From positions 114,662-178,661 of the forward strand of contig NZ_JAOTIF010000011.1 of the NCBI RefSeq assembly GCF_025628885.1: a DNA stretch of 64,000 nt. The letters run 5' to 3'. The notes under the pieces are model-generated. The model was given only the letters and a program-made list of their open reading frames with translations. It was not told the DNA's origin and ran no database searches. The number at the start of each line of letters is the position of its first letter. The stretch's first letter is position 1. The position numbers and the translations under genes are program-made. This DNA is from Paraflavisolibacter caeni. Its GTDB lineage: Bacteria > Bacteroidota > Bacteroidia > Chitinophagales > Chitinophagaceae. Shown here piece after piece: positions 1 through 8,161 of the stretch.

Positions 1-1980
1 TTCAATAAGAAAGCACGTCACCTGCCCATTAGAAAATTGATGGCAGAGGCAGGTCTGGCAATACAAGCTATCAAGCCGGTATTCATGATGAGCCCTCTTT
101 CAATTGCCAATTTCCTGCCACCCGGTGCCTTGCAGTTCGACCTGGTGATCTTTGATGAAGCCAGCCAGGTTCGTCCGGTTGAAGCACTGGGTGCTTTGCT
201 CAGAGGAAAGCAACTGGTTGTTGTGGGGGATACAAAACAATTACCCCCAACCTCCTTTTTCGATACAATGAATAGCGACTGGGAAGATGAAGAAAGCGTT
301 ACGGCCGACCTGCCTAGCATCTTGGGTATGTGCGATGCTCAGGGTGCCCCGCAACGTATGTTGCGTTGGCACTACCGTAGCCGGCACGAGTCCCTGATCC
401 AACTGTCCAATCATCATTTCTATGAAAACAAACTGGTTGTATTTCCTTGTCCTGGATCGAAGCACAATGCCGGTCTGCTTTTCCATCATTTAAAAGATAC
501 CGTTTACGACCGTGGCAACACCCGCACCAATGCAAAAGAAGCTGAAATAGTCGCTGAAGCAGTATTGCAACATGCTCGAAAGCACCCTGGCCTGAGTCTA
601 GGCGTAGTAGCCTTTAGTACCGCTCAGCGTGAGGCCATACAAGATGCACTGGAGATTAGTAGAAAGAACAATCCTGATATAGAAACTTTTTTCAACAGTC
701 ATGCACATGAGCCTTTTTTTGTAAAGAACCTTGAAAATGTTCAGGGTGATGAGCGGGATGTGATCTTTATTTCAATAGGATATGGCCGCACAGCAGAAGG
801 AGATGTCAGTATGTCGTTCGGTCCCTTGAACAATGAAGGCGGTGAAAAGAGGCTCAATGTATTGATTACTCGGGCCAAGCTTCGCTGCGAAGTGTTTACT
901 AATCTCACTGCTGCTGACCTGGATACAAGCCGTACAAAAAGCTATGGTGTCATCGCTCTGAAAAGCTTTCTACATTATGCTCAGCATGGCCAGTTAAACA
1001 TTCCACAAGAAACAGGTCATCCTGCAGATAGCCCCTTTGAGGAAGTAGTCGCACAGCAACTATCTGCTCTTGGATATATAGTTCGCAAGCAGGTTGGCTC
1101 TCAGGGATTTTACATTGATCTGGCAATCGTAGATCCGGAAAATCCGGGTCGCTATATTTTAGGTATCGAGTGTGATGGGGCCGCTTATCATTCTGCCCGT
1201 TCAGCCCGCGATAGAGACAGGCTGCGACAGCAAGTATTGGAAGCTATGGGCTGGAAAATGCACCGGATCTGGAGCACCGACTGGTTCCGTAATCCAGATC
1301 GTGAGTTAAAAAGGGTAGTAGAGGCTATAGATAATGCATGGAAAGCAACTTTATTGGATGAGGAAGATGAAGACGAAGTTGTTGCAGAAACAGCACTCAT
1401 CAGGGAAAGTATTTCAGATGAATCTGCTTCTTTATCTGCTTATCAGTTGGCCATACTTCCTGCTTCGATTGCAACACAGGAAATACACCGCCATTCTGTA
1501 GGAAGATTGGCTAATTGGGTAGAACAAGTAGTTGAGATAGAAAGCCCTGTGCATTTTGACGAAGTCGCTCGAAGAATTGTAGAAGCTGCCGGTGTAACAA
1601 GAATTGGTCCCCGCATCAAAGAGCACATTAAGCTGGCCGCAAAGTTTGCTATAGGTAATGGCCGAATTGTGCAGAAGGATGAGTTTCTCTGGCTGTCAGA
1701 CATGCTCCAGCCAACACTTCGTGATCGATCTGACTTACCTGCTGCTTCTCGAAAGTTGAAATACATCGCACCTGAAGAGCTCCGGTTAGCTATTGAAAAA
1801 GTCATTCAGGATGCTGTGGCTATTAGCCCGGAAGCCGCTGTTCCTTTTGTTGCTCGCATGTTTGGTATGACAAGGATCACTGAAGACATGCGCAATGAAT
1901 TACTCCAGTTAATCGAAGAAATGGTGGTCAAAAAGTCAATTCAGAAAGAGGGGGATTTACTGAAGATGCAAATTCAATAA
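1..1980 (+). CDS. SF1 helicase with PD-(D/E)XK-like and DUF3320 domains, C-terminal part (5' truncated by window edge)
   Basis: The reading frame is open from base 1, so the start lies outside the window and only about 660 residues of a probably much longer protein are visible. Seen: a helicase Walker B/motif II (FDEAS), motif III (GDTKQLPPT), motif V (VQGDERD) and motif VI (RLNVLITRAK) in the first 300 residues. Next comes a nuclease-like segment with IDLAIV followed about 18 residues later by GIECDG, which fits a PD-(D/E)XK or Vsr-like site. The C-terminal ~200 residues resemble DUF3320. Proteins of this build (DUF4011 - AAA_11/AAA_12 - nuclease - DUF3320) are large DNA helicase/nucleases often found near defence genes. 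The role here is inferred: DNA processing or defence. The upstream context cannot be seen. Confidence 0.85.
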   Translation, partial: FNKKARHLPIRKLMAEAGLAIQAIKPVFMMSPLSIANFLPPGALQFDLVIFDEASQVRPVEALGALLRGKQLVVVGDTKQLPPTSFFDTMNSDWEDEESVTADLPSILGMCDAQGAPQRMLRWHYRSRHESLIQLSNHHFYENKLVVFPCPGSKHNAGLLFHHLKDTVYDRGNTRTNAKEAEIVAEAVLQHARKHPGLSLGVVAFSTAQREAIQDALEISRKNNPDIETFFNSHAHEPFFVKNLENVQGDERDVIFISIGYGRTAEGDVSMSFGPLNNEGGEKRLNVLITRAKLRCEVFTNLTAADLDTSRTKSYGVIALKSFLHYAQHGQLNIPQETGHPADSPFEEVVAQQLSALGYIVRKQVGSQGFYIDLAIVDPENPGRYILGIECDGAAYHSARSARDRDRLRQQVLEAMGWKMHRIWSTDWFRNPDRELKRVVEAIDNAWKATLLDEEDEDEVVAETALIRESISDESASLSAYQLAILPASIATQEIHRHSVGRLANWVEQVVEIESPVHFDEVARRIVEAAGVTRIGPRIKEHIKLAAKFAIGNGRIVQKDEFLWLSDMLQPTLRDRSDLPAASRKLKYIAPEELRLAIEKVIQDAVAISPEAAVPFVARMFGMTRITEDMRNELLQLIEEMVVKKSIQKEGDLLKMQIQ

Positions 1981-1996
1981 TTCCTCAATTCATACA

Positions 1997-2869
1997 CTAA
2001 AAGAACATAACTTTCCATGTAACCTCAAATGATCCAAGTGCAGGTAGGCAAATAATCCCTTCTTTATGTTCCAATTGTTGATCTGTATCCATGCGATCGG
2101 CAATACCACACCATGGTTCAATGCAGACAAAGTCGGCACCTGGCGCTGCCCATAAACCAAGGAAAGGGAAACCTGAGAAGCTGAATTCCAGTCCATGTTC
2201 GGTCTTGTCTGACTGTAGCCGCACAGAATGGGACTGGACATGTTTTAATACCACAGCATCTTTGGCAAAAAGTTCTTTGGATAGAGGAAGAATAGTAGTG
2301 TCATTCAATAATGGGTTAGGGTGGAGCTCAATTAATCCATCTTTGGTAATTGGCCAGCGCCCAGCCGTTTCCCTTTGATTAAAAACAAGACTGTAATCTT
2401 CATAAGCAGTGCCTTCTACTAAAGGTAATTTGAAGGCTGGATGGCCGCCAACTGAAAAGTACATATCTTCAGAAACCTCATTATTCTGAATAGAATATGT
2501 AACAGAAAGTTCTTCATCTTCTACCTTATAAGTAATATCAAAGGCAAATTGGAAAGGAAAGACCTTTGCCGTCTCTTCATTATCCTTGATCGAAAATGTT
2601 ATAGAATCTTCATTATGATCAGTGACCTCAAATTCCATATCACGGGCAAAACCATGTCGTGATAGTTGATAGGCTTTACCCTTATAGTAATAAGTGTTGT
2701 TCTTTAGGGTTCCAACAATAGGAAATAATACCGGAGACGTTTTAGCCCAGTATTTCGGGTCAGCATTCCACATATATTCGAGACCATTACCTGTATGCAT
2801 AATGCTTGTAAGTTCGGCTCCTTTAGTCTTTATGCTTACACTGAGTTGACTGCTCTGGATCGTATACAT
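1997..2869 (-). CDS. Aldose 1-epimerase family protein (galactose mutarotase-like)
   Basis: A 290-residue beta-sandwich sugar-epimerase-like protein. Visible features are the opening that places the ligand in an all-beta fold (KGAELTSIM), RHGFARD with the catalytic-type His near residue 75, GGHPAF around residue 142, and a C-terminal IEPWCGIADR. These match the LacX/YeaD-like branch rather than GalM proper. The family interconverts alpha and beta anomers of aldohexoses or hexose-6-phosphates. There is no signal peptide, so it is cytosolic. It starts with ATG and stands alone, separated from the next reverse-strand gene by a strong hairpin. The exact sugar substrate cannot be read from sequence. 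Confidence 0.85.
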   Translation of the reverse strand: MYTIQSSQLSVSIKTKGAELTSIMHTGNGLEYMWNADPKYWAKTSPVLFPIVGTLKNNTYYYKGKAYQLSRHGFARDMEFEVTDHNEDSITFSIKDNEETAKVFPFQFAFDITYKVEDEELSVTYSIQNNEVSEDMYFSVGGHPAFKLPLVEGTAYEDYSLVFNQRETAGRWPITKDGLIELHPNPLLNDTTILPLSKELFAKDAVVLKHVQSHSVRLQSDKTEHGLEFSFSGFPFLGLWAAPGADFVCIEPWCGIADRMDTDQQLEHKEGIICLPALGSFEVTWKVMFF

Positions 2870-2895
2870 GATGCTAAGATAACGTCAGAAATGAA

Positions 2896-2930
2896 AAAAC
2901 CTATAAGGATTGTAGCTCCTTATAGGTTTT
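2896..2930 (-). terminator. Rho-independent terminator of the 101-aa gene
   Basis: Fourteen-bp perfect inverted repeat (AAAACCTATAAGGA and its complement) with a 7-nt loop. The A-run on the plus strand gives a U-tract for reverse-strand transcripts coming from the gene ending at 2953. Confidence 0.75.
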
Positions 2931-2952
2931 CCGTTAAGCTTTGTTGAGCTTA

Positions 2953-3258
2953 TTAATTCAAAGAAGTGCTCCAAATTGCCTTAATAAAACCAAATCTACT
3001 TTTTACACACGTAAATAAAAAGCAGCCTTCAACAGGTATAGAAATACGGTTGAGTTTGTTATAGTTATCACTGATGAATGTCATTTCTATAATGCCTTCA
3101 GTTATCCCCTCCGTCGACTTGTACCTGGCCTTTTTATATTCTGTGAAAAACGGGTTGAAATCTATTTCTTCTGCCTGGCTGTCTACAAGCTTTTGCATAA
3201 TGGCTTCAGACAAATTCATTTTACTCTGAACAGTAGTTATAGTTGTTGATCGTTTCAT
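2953..3258 (-). CDS. Hypothetical protein, 101 aa
   Basis: Not recognised. A soluble, mildly basic 101-residue protein with no signal peptide or membrane segment. The N-terminus (MKRSTTITTVQSKMNLSEAIMQKL) looks helical, followed by a YKKARYKSTEG segment and a hydrophobic C-terminal third (FLFTCVKSRFGFIKAIW). It has an ATG start and its own downstream terminator, which supports a real transcript. Its neighbours say nothing clear about its job. Confidence 0.5.
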   Translation of the reverse strand: MKRSTTITTVQSKMNLSEAIMQKLVDSQAEEIDFNPFFTEYKKARYKSTEGITEGIIEMTFISDNYNKLNRISIPVEGCFLFTCVKSRFGFIKAIWSTSLN

Positions 3259-3469
3259 AAAATATATTTATAAGTGGCAGAATAGTTATTAGAGTATTTT
3301 GATCTCTATTGATACTGTAAAACTAAAACGCTGTCACTACTCTATTTTATGACATTGCTGTCTTTTAACTTTAATTATTATCAGCTTTTTATAAGTCCGA
3401 TACTAACAACTATCACAACAGTAAGAGAAGAATGTCAGGTATAGGCCTAAAGTTAAAAGAAATAATCCG

Positions 3470-3967
3470 CTATTTTTTCTTTACAGCCGTTATAATACCA
3501 TTATAGGAGATTGGCTGACGGTCATTACTGGTTACCTGCAATGAGGCATATCCACTTTCCTGTATTTTGAGTGCCATTTTTTTATTATCTCTTTGATCCT
3601 TTGTCTGGATCGAAACATCCCAGCCACCTTTTTTTCCCTCTTTTACATTGTATTCAAAATCGGTCGATGTAAAATTATAGCCACCTTCAGAAGGATCAAC
3701 TGGTGCTACATAGGCTCTGCCAAAATATGGCAGGTAGGAGATCAATGTGTCTTTGGAAACCCTTATTTCATACCCATATGTTAATTGCCTTACCTGACCA
3801 CGTGATGGCAAGGCTGATTGAGCTTCAAACACATAATTCCCAGAGCCTATTAGGTTTTTAATTTTTGTTTCTTTCTCAGTTTCCTGAGCAGATGCGATAT
3901 GCAAACAAGTCGCTGTTCCAATCACTAGCAACAGCGTTGTTTGTAAAAAGTTTTTTAGAATTTTCAT
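3470..3967 (-). CDS. DUF4251 domain-containing secreted protein
   Basis: The chosen ATG gives a 165-residue protein with a clear Sec signal peptide (KILKNFLQTTLLLVIGTATC... ending ASAQ). A longer frame from an upstream TTG would add six polar residues and is not needed. The mature part has the DUF4251 layout: NYVFEAQSALPSRG, a middle stretch YLPYFGRAYVAP, and the final beta strands that carry GYASLQVTSNDRQPISYNGII. DUF4251 is a Bacteroidota-restricted periplasmic or envelope domain of unknown function with a lipocalin-like beta fold. The function here is unknown. It is monocistronic. Confidence 0.85.
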   Translation of the reverse strand: MKILKNFLQTTLLLVIGTATCLHIASAQETEKETKIKNLIGSGNYVFEAQSALPSRGQVRQLTYGYEIRVSKDTLISYLPYFGRAYVAPVDPSEGGYNFTSTDFEYNVKEGKKGGWDVSIQTKDQRDNKKMALKIQESGYASLQVTSNDRQPISYNGIITAVKKK

Positions 3968-4297
3968 TTTATCAAAATTGTTCAAATTCTAATAAAATGA
4001 CATCAAAATAAATGCCGTCTGGTGTTAAACTGTCAGGCAAAGGCATACGCTTATCGAAGATTAACAATAGTTTTTTGAGATGGTAGCTGCCGCCTATTCA
4101 ATAAGTTGGAATTTCTTTAAATAAGCACAACGCCTTGATTGTTAACACTAAGTAAATACCCTGAAAGCCTTCTTGTACCTATATGTATGTTATTACTTTA
4201 TATGACGAAACTCATACAATCACATTATCTATTTCATAGAAATCCGCTAGTGTAAGTTTGACTGCTGGTATATTTTTGTATCTATAAATCTAGTATC
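3968..4297. other. Intergenic, no gene seen
   Basis: 330 bases between divergent genes. AT-rich, with stops in all frames. It must hold the promoters for both flanking genes. A TAnnTTTG-like element at 4271-4278 precedes the 72-aa gene, but I see no convincing -33 partner and no RNA gene. Confidence 0.5.
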
Positions 4298-4516
4298 ATG
4301 AAAGTAAGACACACATTTTTAGTGAGTGGTGATGCGGCTCATAGATTTCTTCATCAGGAAATAACCCTTTTACCTGGTTCCTTAACTGAATTATATCAAA
4401 CCGAAGACTACAAATGGTATCTTAGAAAAGTATGTGGTGTAGAACAAATCTCAGGCGAATTAGCAATTCAGATTTTGGGAGCCAGTAAAATAAAAAAGAA
4501 AGCTTGCGTATACTAA
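4298..4516 (+). CDS. Small hypothetical protein, 72 aa
   Basis: Not recognised. A short soluble protein, KVRHTFLVSGDAAHRF..., ending in a lysine-rich tail (ASKIKKKACVY). No signal peptide or membrane span. A -7-like element (TATTTTTG) lies 20 nt upstream of the ATG, and a hairpin follows about 120 bp after the stop, so an independent transcript is plausible. The opening strand pattern resembles small cytosolic beta proteins, but no family can be named. Confidence 0.5.
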   Translation: MKVRHTFLVSGDAAHRFLHQEITLLPGSLTELYQTEDYKWYLRKVCGVEQISGELAIQILGASKIKKKACVY

Positions 4517-4637
4517 TTGCGGGTTTAGTATTCCTTTAGTCTCCTTTTGCAGTTTAACCATCTATCCACAATTGAGCATCTGGCGACAATAATGAATGAA
4601 AACTAGCATCAGAAAATCTTTTTATTAAAATGCTTAT

Positions 4638-4665
4638 CGGGTAACTTATATTTTTATGTTACCCG
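4638..4665. terminator. Bidirectional hairpin terminator between convergent genes
   Basis: CGGGTAAC/GTTACCCG eight-bp perfect stem with a 12-nt AT-rich loop. T-rich sequence follows on the plus strand. It lies between the 72-aa gene and the AI-2E permease gene. Confidence 0.65.
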
Positions 4666-4694
4666 TTTTATTTGATAAGGAATAAAAGAACTTT

Positions 4695-5840
4695 TTACTT
4701 TTTCTCAGTAGGTTCAATCTTGTTTTCCTTTTCAAGTTCCCTTTGCACACCTTTACTTTTCTTTCTGAATACAGGGAACGACATGGGACTATATTTAGGT
4801 TTTTCATCCCCAAACAATACACCCCATTGCTGCAAATGATGCGTCCTGTCAAATACAATCTTTAACACGGCAATTAAAGGCAGGGAAAGAAACATTCCTG
4901 AGATGCCTGCTAATGCACCACCAACAATAACACCCACAATACTGGCTAGTGCATTGATCTTGACTTTTGAACCAACGATCCTCGGCATTAAAATGTTATT
5001 ATCAAGAAACTGAACAACAGCTATAGTGATTAAAACTGCAAATACTGGCCAAAGGTCCTCTGATGAACTTAATGTGAGCAGAACGCCAATGATATTTCCT
5101 ATAAGTGCGCCTATATAAGGTATCAGGTTGAGGATGGCAAAGATGATTCCTATTAACAACGCATGTTTAATGCCAATGATCATTAGGCTGAAGCCTAAAA
5201 GAAATGTGATATAAGAAATCTGTATCAGTAGTCCTATTAAATAACTTTTGATGATAATTTCTGATTCACGCAATACTTCTTCAACCTTATGGTGATGGTT
5301 TTCTGGAAACCACATGAACACAAAACGCAACAATAGATTTTTATAGAATAACAGTAGAAAAATATAAATCGGCAGTAACCCTACGAATATAAAAATGGAG
5401 GTCAGGGATGCTGCCGCACCGCCTAAAAACCCACCGGCATAATTTAATAGTTTATTGCTTTGTTCGTTGATCAATGCCAACTGGCGTTCAGTTGAGAAGT
5501 TAGTTTTCTCATTGATCCATCCACTCAATGAATTAAGGTGCATCATTACATTATGCTTGATCTGGGGGAAGTCTTCTATAAGTCGGGAGAATTGTGCTGA
5601 GAAAAACCAGATCAGCAAGCCCAGAATGATGACTAGCATCAATAACGAAAAAGAAATGGCAATAGTTTCCGGGAGTTTCCTCTTTCTGAAAAATCTATAG
5701 GAGGGTAATAATAATATGGCTATAAAAAAGGCAGTCAGCAATGGTGTGATAATTCCTTGTCCTACATAAATGATGACTCCTAAAAAATAAATACCAATGA
5801 GTTCTAATGACCTTCTGACAGTTATTGGAAGACCTTGCAT
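4695..5840 (-). CDS. AI-2E family transporter (PF01594 type permease)
   Basis: 381 residues with about eight transmembrane helices. Two hairpins lie near residues 12-85, then a long polar loop (FSRLIEDFPQIKHNVMMHLNSL) that is typical for the family, then clustered helices at 145-330. The family signature region AILNLIPYIGALIG occurs around residue 240, and LMPRIVGSKVKINALASIVGVIVGG about 45 residues later. The C-terminal 40 residues are charged and cytosolic. The family includes TqsA (AI-2 export) and sodium/proton antiporters, and most members have no known substrate. It is monocistronic with an ATG start. Confidence 0.9.
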   Translation of the reverse strand: MQGLPITVRRSLELIGIYFLGVIIYVGQGIITPLLTAFFIAILLLPSYRFFRKRKLPETIAISFSLLMLVIILGLLIWFFSAQFSRLIEDFPQIKHNVMMHLNSLSGWINEKTNFSTERQLALINEQSNKLLNYAGGFLGGAAASLTSIFIFVGLLPIYIFLLLFYKNLLLRFVFMWFPENHHHKVEEVLRESEIIIKSYLIGLLIQISYITFLLGFSLMIIGIKHALLIGIIFAILNLIPYIGALIGNIIGVLLTLSSSEDLWPVFAVLITIAVVQFLDNNILMPRIVGSKVKINALASIVGVIVGGALAGISGMFLSLPLIAVLKIVFDRTHHLQQWGVLFGDEKPKYSPMSFPVFRKKSKGVQRELEKENKIEPTEKK

Positions 5841-5972
5841 ATTACTAACGATTATAGTTATCTAAATTAATTAATGCCTTAATGCAATGTTCATAATAAA
5901 ACCACGCCATTTGACTAATGCAATTGGCGTGCATATCAATAATCGTGAATGGGCAATATAATACTTTGTTGC

Positions 5973-6311
5973 TTATTCAAGTACCAGTACTAAACTCGCA
6001 AAGGCATCAATGATCACCAAAGCTGGAGCAGTGGCATTCCTATATGCCGCAGATGCTATGTATGCTGTTACAGGGCTTGAACCAACAAGCCCGGCAATGG
6101 TTGTTGACACTACATCTGTTAATAAAGATCGTTTAATATTAAAGGGTTCGCCTTTCTCATCTAATAGGTTAGAGGCCTCTGCCAGCCCAACAATTGTAGA
6201 AAGACTATCAAACAGATCCGTAAAGGCAAATGCAAGATTACGGGCAAACTGACCACTGTAATGAATTGTCCAGGTCAAGCCGGAATAACAGGCTAAAGTC
6301 CGGAGCGTCAT
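5973..6311 (-). pseudogene. Internally deleted NCS2 (AzgA/PbuG-like) purine permease remnant
   Basis: The 112-residue frame matches the middle of AzgA/NCS2 purine permeases. FTDLFDSLSTIVGLAEASNLLDEKG, NIKRSLLTDVVSTTIAGLVGSSPVTAYI and SAAYRNATAPALVII are all recognisable. Intact family members are about 430 residues. In them SPxTAYIESA is followed by some 60-70 residues before the ATAPALxxVG segment, whereas here the two are joined almost directly. The N-terminal ~200 residues are absent and the frame ends soon after. This is the signature of a decayed gene with an internal deletion. The region just downstream (5870-5960) contains short IAL/GFI-like scraps in shifted frames that may be the former C-terminus. 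It is probably not functional. Confidence 0.75.
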
Positions 6312-6509
6312 TCCTGTTTTGAGGCAGTAAGTTAATTAGAGACAAGGTTGCTGCTTATGATCACATTGTAATGTATGTATTACAAATAAAATTCAATCAT
6401 GCGTGTTTCTGATGCTAAGACGGGCACGATAATTTAAAACCCTTTCGAAGATTCTAGATATTCAATTGCCAATTATTTATATTAGCTCCAAGCATTGATT
6501 GTAACAAAT

Positions 6510-6887
6510 ATGAATACACATTTTAGTTTAAGGACAGACGGCTTTTATCTGAGGAAAATGCCTGATAACACTTCTTACAGCTTTATTAAGCTTTTTATTG
6601 AAGAGCCGGGTAATGACCATGCAAATAATTATTTATTAAAAGGTACAGTCAAAGGTAGCTTAAAGGAAGTGCTGGACGTAATGGAAGAAAATGGCGAAAT
6701 GAATGCTGAGCATATATCTTTTCACATTGATGATAATGATGAAACAGAGATATATTGGTATGCTGACAATGGCTGGCATTTTATGATCACTGTTCAAAAT
6801 GAAGGCCGGTCAATTATATTGACCAGCACTCACCCCCAACACAAAAGGATAAGTACAGAATACGAGTTCCATCCCACTTCTGTGTAA
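6510..6887 (+). CDS. Hypothetical protein, 125 aa
   Basis: Not recognised. The ATG giving MNTHFSLRTDGFYLRKM is preferred over a TTG five codons earlier. A soluble, acidic protein with no signal peptide. It has alternating beta-rich stretches (EIYWYADNGWHFMITV, GRSIILTSTHP) and a charged helix (KEVLDVMEENGEM). The codon use looks like that of its neighbours. It is followed after 60 bp by the response-regulator gene, which has its own -7 element, so co-transcription is not required. Confidence 0.55.
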   Translation: MNTHFSLRTDGFYLRKMPDNTSYSFIKLFIEEPGNDHANNYLLKGTVKGSLKEVLDVMEENGEMNAEHISFHIDDNDETEIYWYADNGWHFMITVQNEGRSIILTSTHPQHKRISTEYEFHPTSV

Positions 6888-6921
6888 AATTTTTTCCACA
6901 AGGTGCTTTTTAATTTGATAT

Positions 6922-6929
6922 TACATTTG
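6922..6929 (+). promoter_or_regulatory. -7 element (TACATTTG) of the response-regulator gene
   Basis: Matches the Bacteroidota -7 consensus TAnnTTTG followed by C. It lies 19 nt before the ATG. No clear -33 TTTG at the usual distance. Confidence 0.5.
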
Positions 6930-6948
6930 CGCCTTAAATCACCCTTGA

Positions 6949-8112
6949 ATGGCTACTTTATTAATTATTGACGACGAAAGAGCAATAAGAAAGACTTTAA
7001 CTGAAATCCTTACATTTGAAGGATACAAGATTGAAGAAGCGTCAGATGGAGAAGAAGGATTGAAAAAATTTAGTGAGAAATCCTTTGATGTGGTTCTATG
7101 TGATATCAAAATGCCCAAAATTGACGGTCTGGAGTTTTTGCAAAAAGCAGTAGATAAGAATCCGGACGTTCCAATTATTATGATTTCTGGGCATGGTACA
7201 ATAGAAACAGCAGTAGAAGCTGTTAAAAAGGGCGCTTATGACTTTATTCAAAAACCACCGGATTTGAACCGGTTACTGATCACTATCCGTAATGCAATGG
7301 AACGAAATACGCTGGTTTCTGAAACCAAATCATTGCGTCGTAGAGCTACTAAGGTTCAGGATATGATTGGAGAATCTGAACCAATTAAAAAAATCAAAGA
7401 AACAATTGAAAAAGTCGCCCCAACAGATGCTCGTATCTTGATCACTGGCGAAAATGGAGTTGGTAAGGAATTGGTTGCTAGGTGGATTCATGAAAAAAGC
7501 AACCGGGCAGATAATCCGCTGGTTGAAGTCAACTGCGCTGCCATTCCTAGCGAACTGATTGAGAGTGAATTATTTGGACATGAGAAGGGCTCATTCACTT
7601 CTGCTATTAAACAACGCATTGGTAAATTTGAACAGGCTAATGGCGGAACCCTTTTTCTGGATGAAATAGGAGATATGAGCCATAGTGCACAGGCAAAAGT
7701 ACTTCGTGCCTTGCAGGAAGGTAAAATTACTCGTGTAGGTGGCGAAAAAGAAATAAATGTTGATGTGCGTGTAATTGCCGCGACAAATAAAAACCTGATG
7801 AAGGAGGTGGAAGAAAAGAACTTCCGTCTGGACTTATATCATCGCCTAAGTGTAATATTGATTCATGTTCCTTCTCTGAATGAAAGGAGAGATGATATAC
7901 CATCGCTCGTTGATCGCTTTTTAGATGATATCTGTAGCGATTATGGTATTCCTAAAAAAAGTATTGCAGATGAAGCGATGACTTCATTAAAGGAATACGA
8001 TTGGACAGGTAATATCCGCGAATTGCGAAACGTAGTAGAGCGGTTGGTCATTCTTTCCAATAAAACAATTACAAAGGAAGATGTGAAAAGCTACGTCCTT
8101 CCTAAGAGTTAA
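6949..8112 (+). CDS. NtrC-family response regulator, REC-AAA+ without C-terminal HTH
   Basis: 387 residues. An N-terminal receiver domain (DD at 8-9, phospho-acceptor D52 in LCDIKMP, K of QKPP near 104) is followed by an AAA+ sigma-54-activator-type domain: Walker A GENGVGKE near 166, Walker B GGTLFLDEIGD near 231, and GNIRELRNVVERL near 357. Two departures from NtrC are visible. The sigma-54-contacting loop GAFTGA reads GSFTSA, and the protein stops right after the AAA+ lid with no Fis-type DNA-binding helix-turn-helix. No histidine kinase is adjacent. Family knowledge says GAFTGA changes usually abolish sigma-54 activation, so the output mode is uncertain. A 48-bp palindrome follows the stop codon. 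Confidence 0.9.
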   Translation: MATLLIIDDERAIRKTLTEILTFEGYKIEEASDGEEGLKKFSEKSFDVVLCDIKMPKIDGLEFLQKAVDKNPDVPIIMISGHGTIETAVEAVKKGAYDFIQKPPDLNRLLITIRNAMERNTLVSETKSLRRRATKVQDMIGESEPIKKIKETIEKVAPTDARILITGENGVGKELVARWIHEKSNRADNPLVEVNCAAIPSELIESELFGHEKGSFTSAIKQRIGKFEQANGGTLFLDEIGDMSHSAQAKVLRALQEGKITRVGGEKEINVDVRVIAATNKNLMKEVEEKNFRLDLYHRLSVILIHVPSLNERRDDIPSLVDRFLDDICSDYGIPKKSIADEAMTSLKEYDWTGNIRELRNVVERLVILSNKTITKEDVKSYVLPKS

Positions 8113-8113
8113 T

Positions 8114-8161
8114 GATTACTGTGAAGTCGGGAGTTTTAAAACTCCCGACTTCACAGTAATC
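8114..8161. terminator. 48-bp perfect palindrome between convergent stop codons
   Basis: Two 24-bp arms that are exact reverse complements with no spacer. The centre reads TTTTAAAA. The arms begin directly after the response-regulator stop codon and run into the stop codon of trmN6. As RNA either strand would fold a GC-containing stem capped by part of the A/U centre, with a U-run on the descending arm, so it probably serves as a bidirectional terminator. Confidence 0.75.

Noticed and set aside
5841..5972. Continuation of the NCS2 permease C-terminus
   Set aside because: Only short IAL and GFI-like scraps in changing frames. Too weak to annotate as a separate feature.
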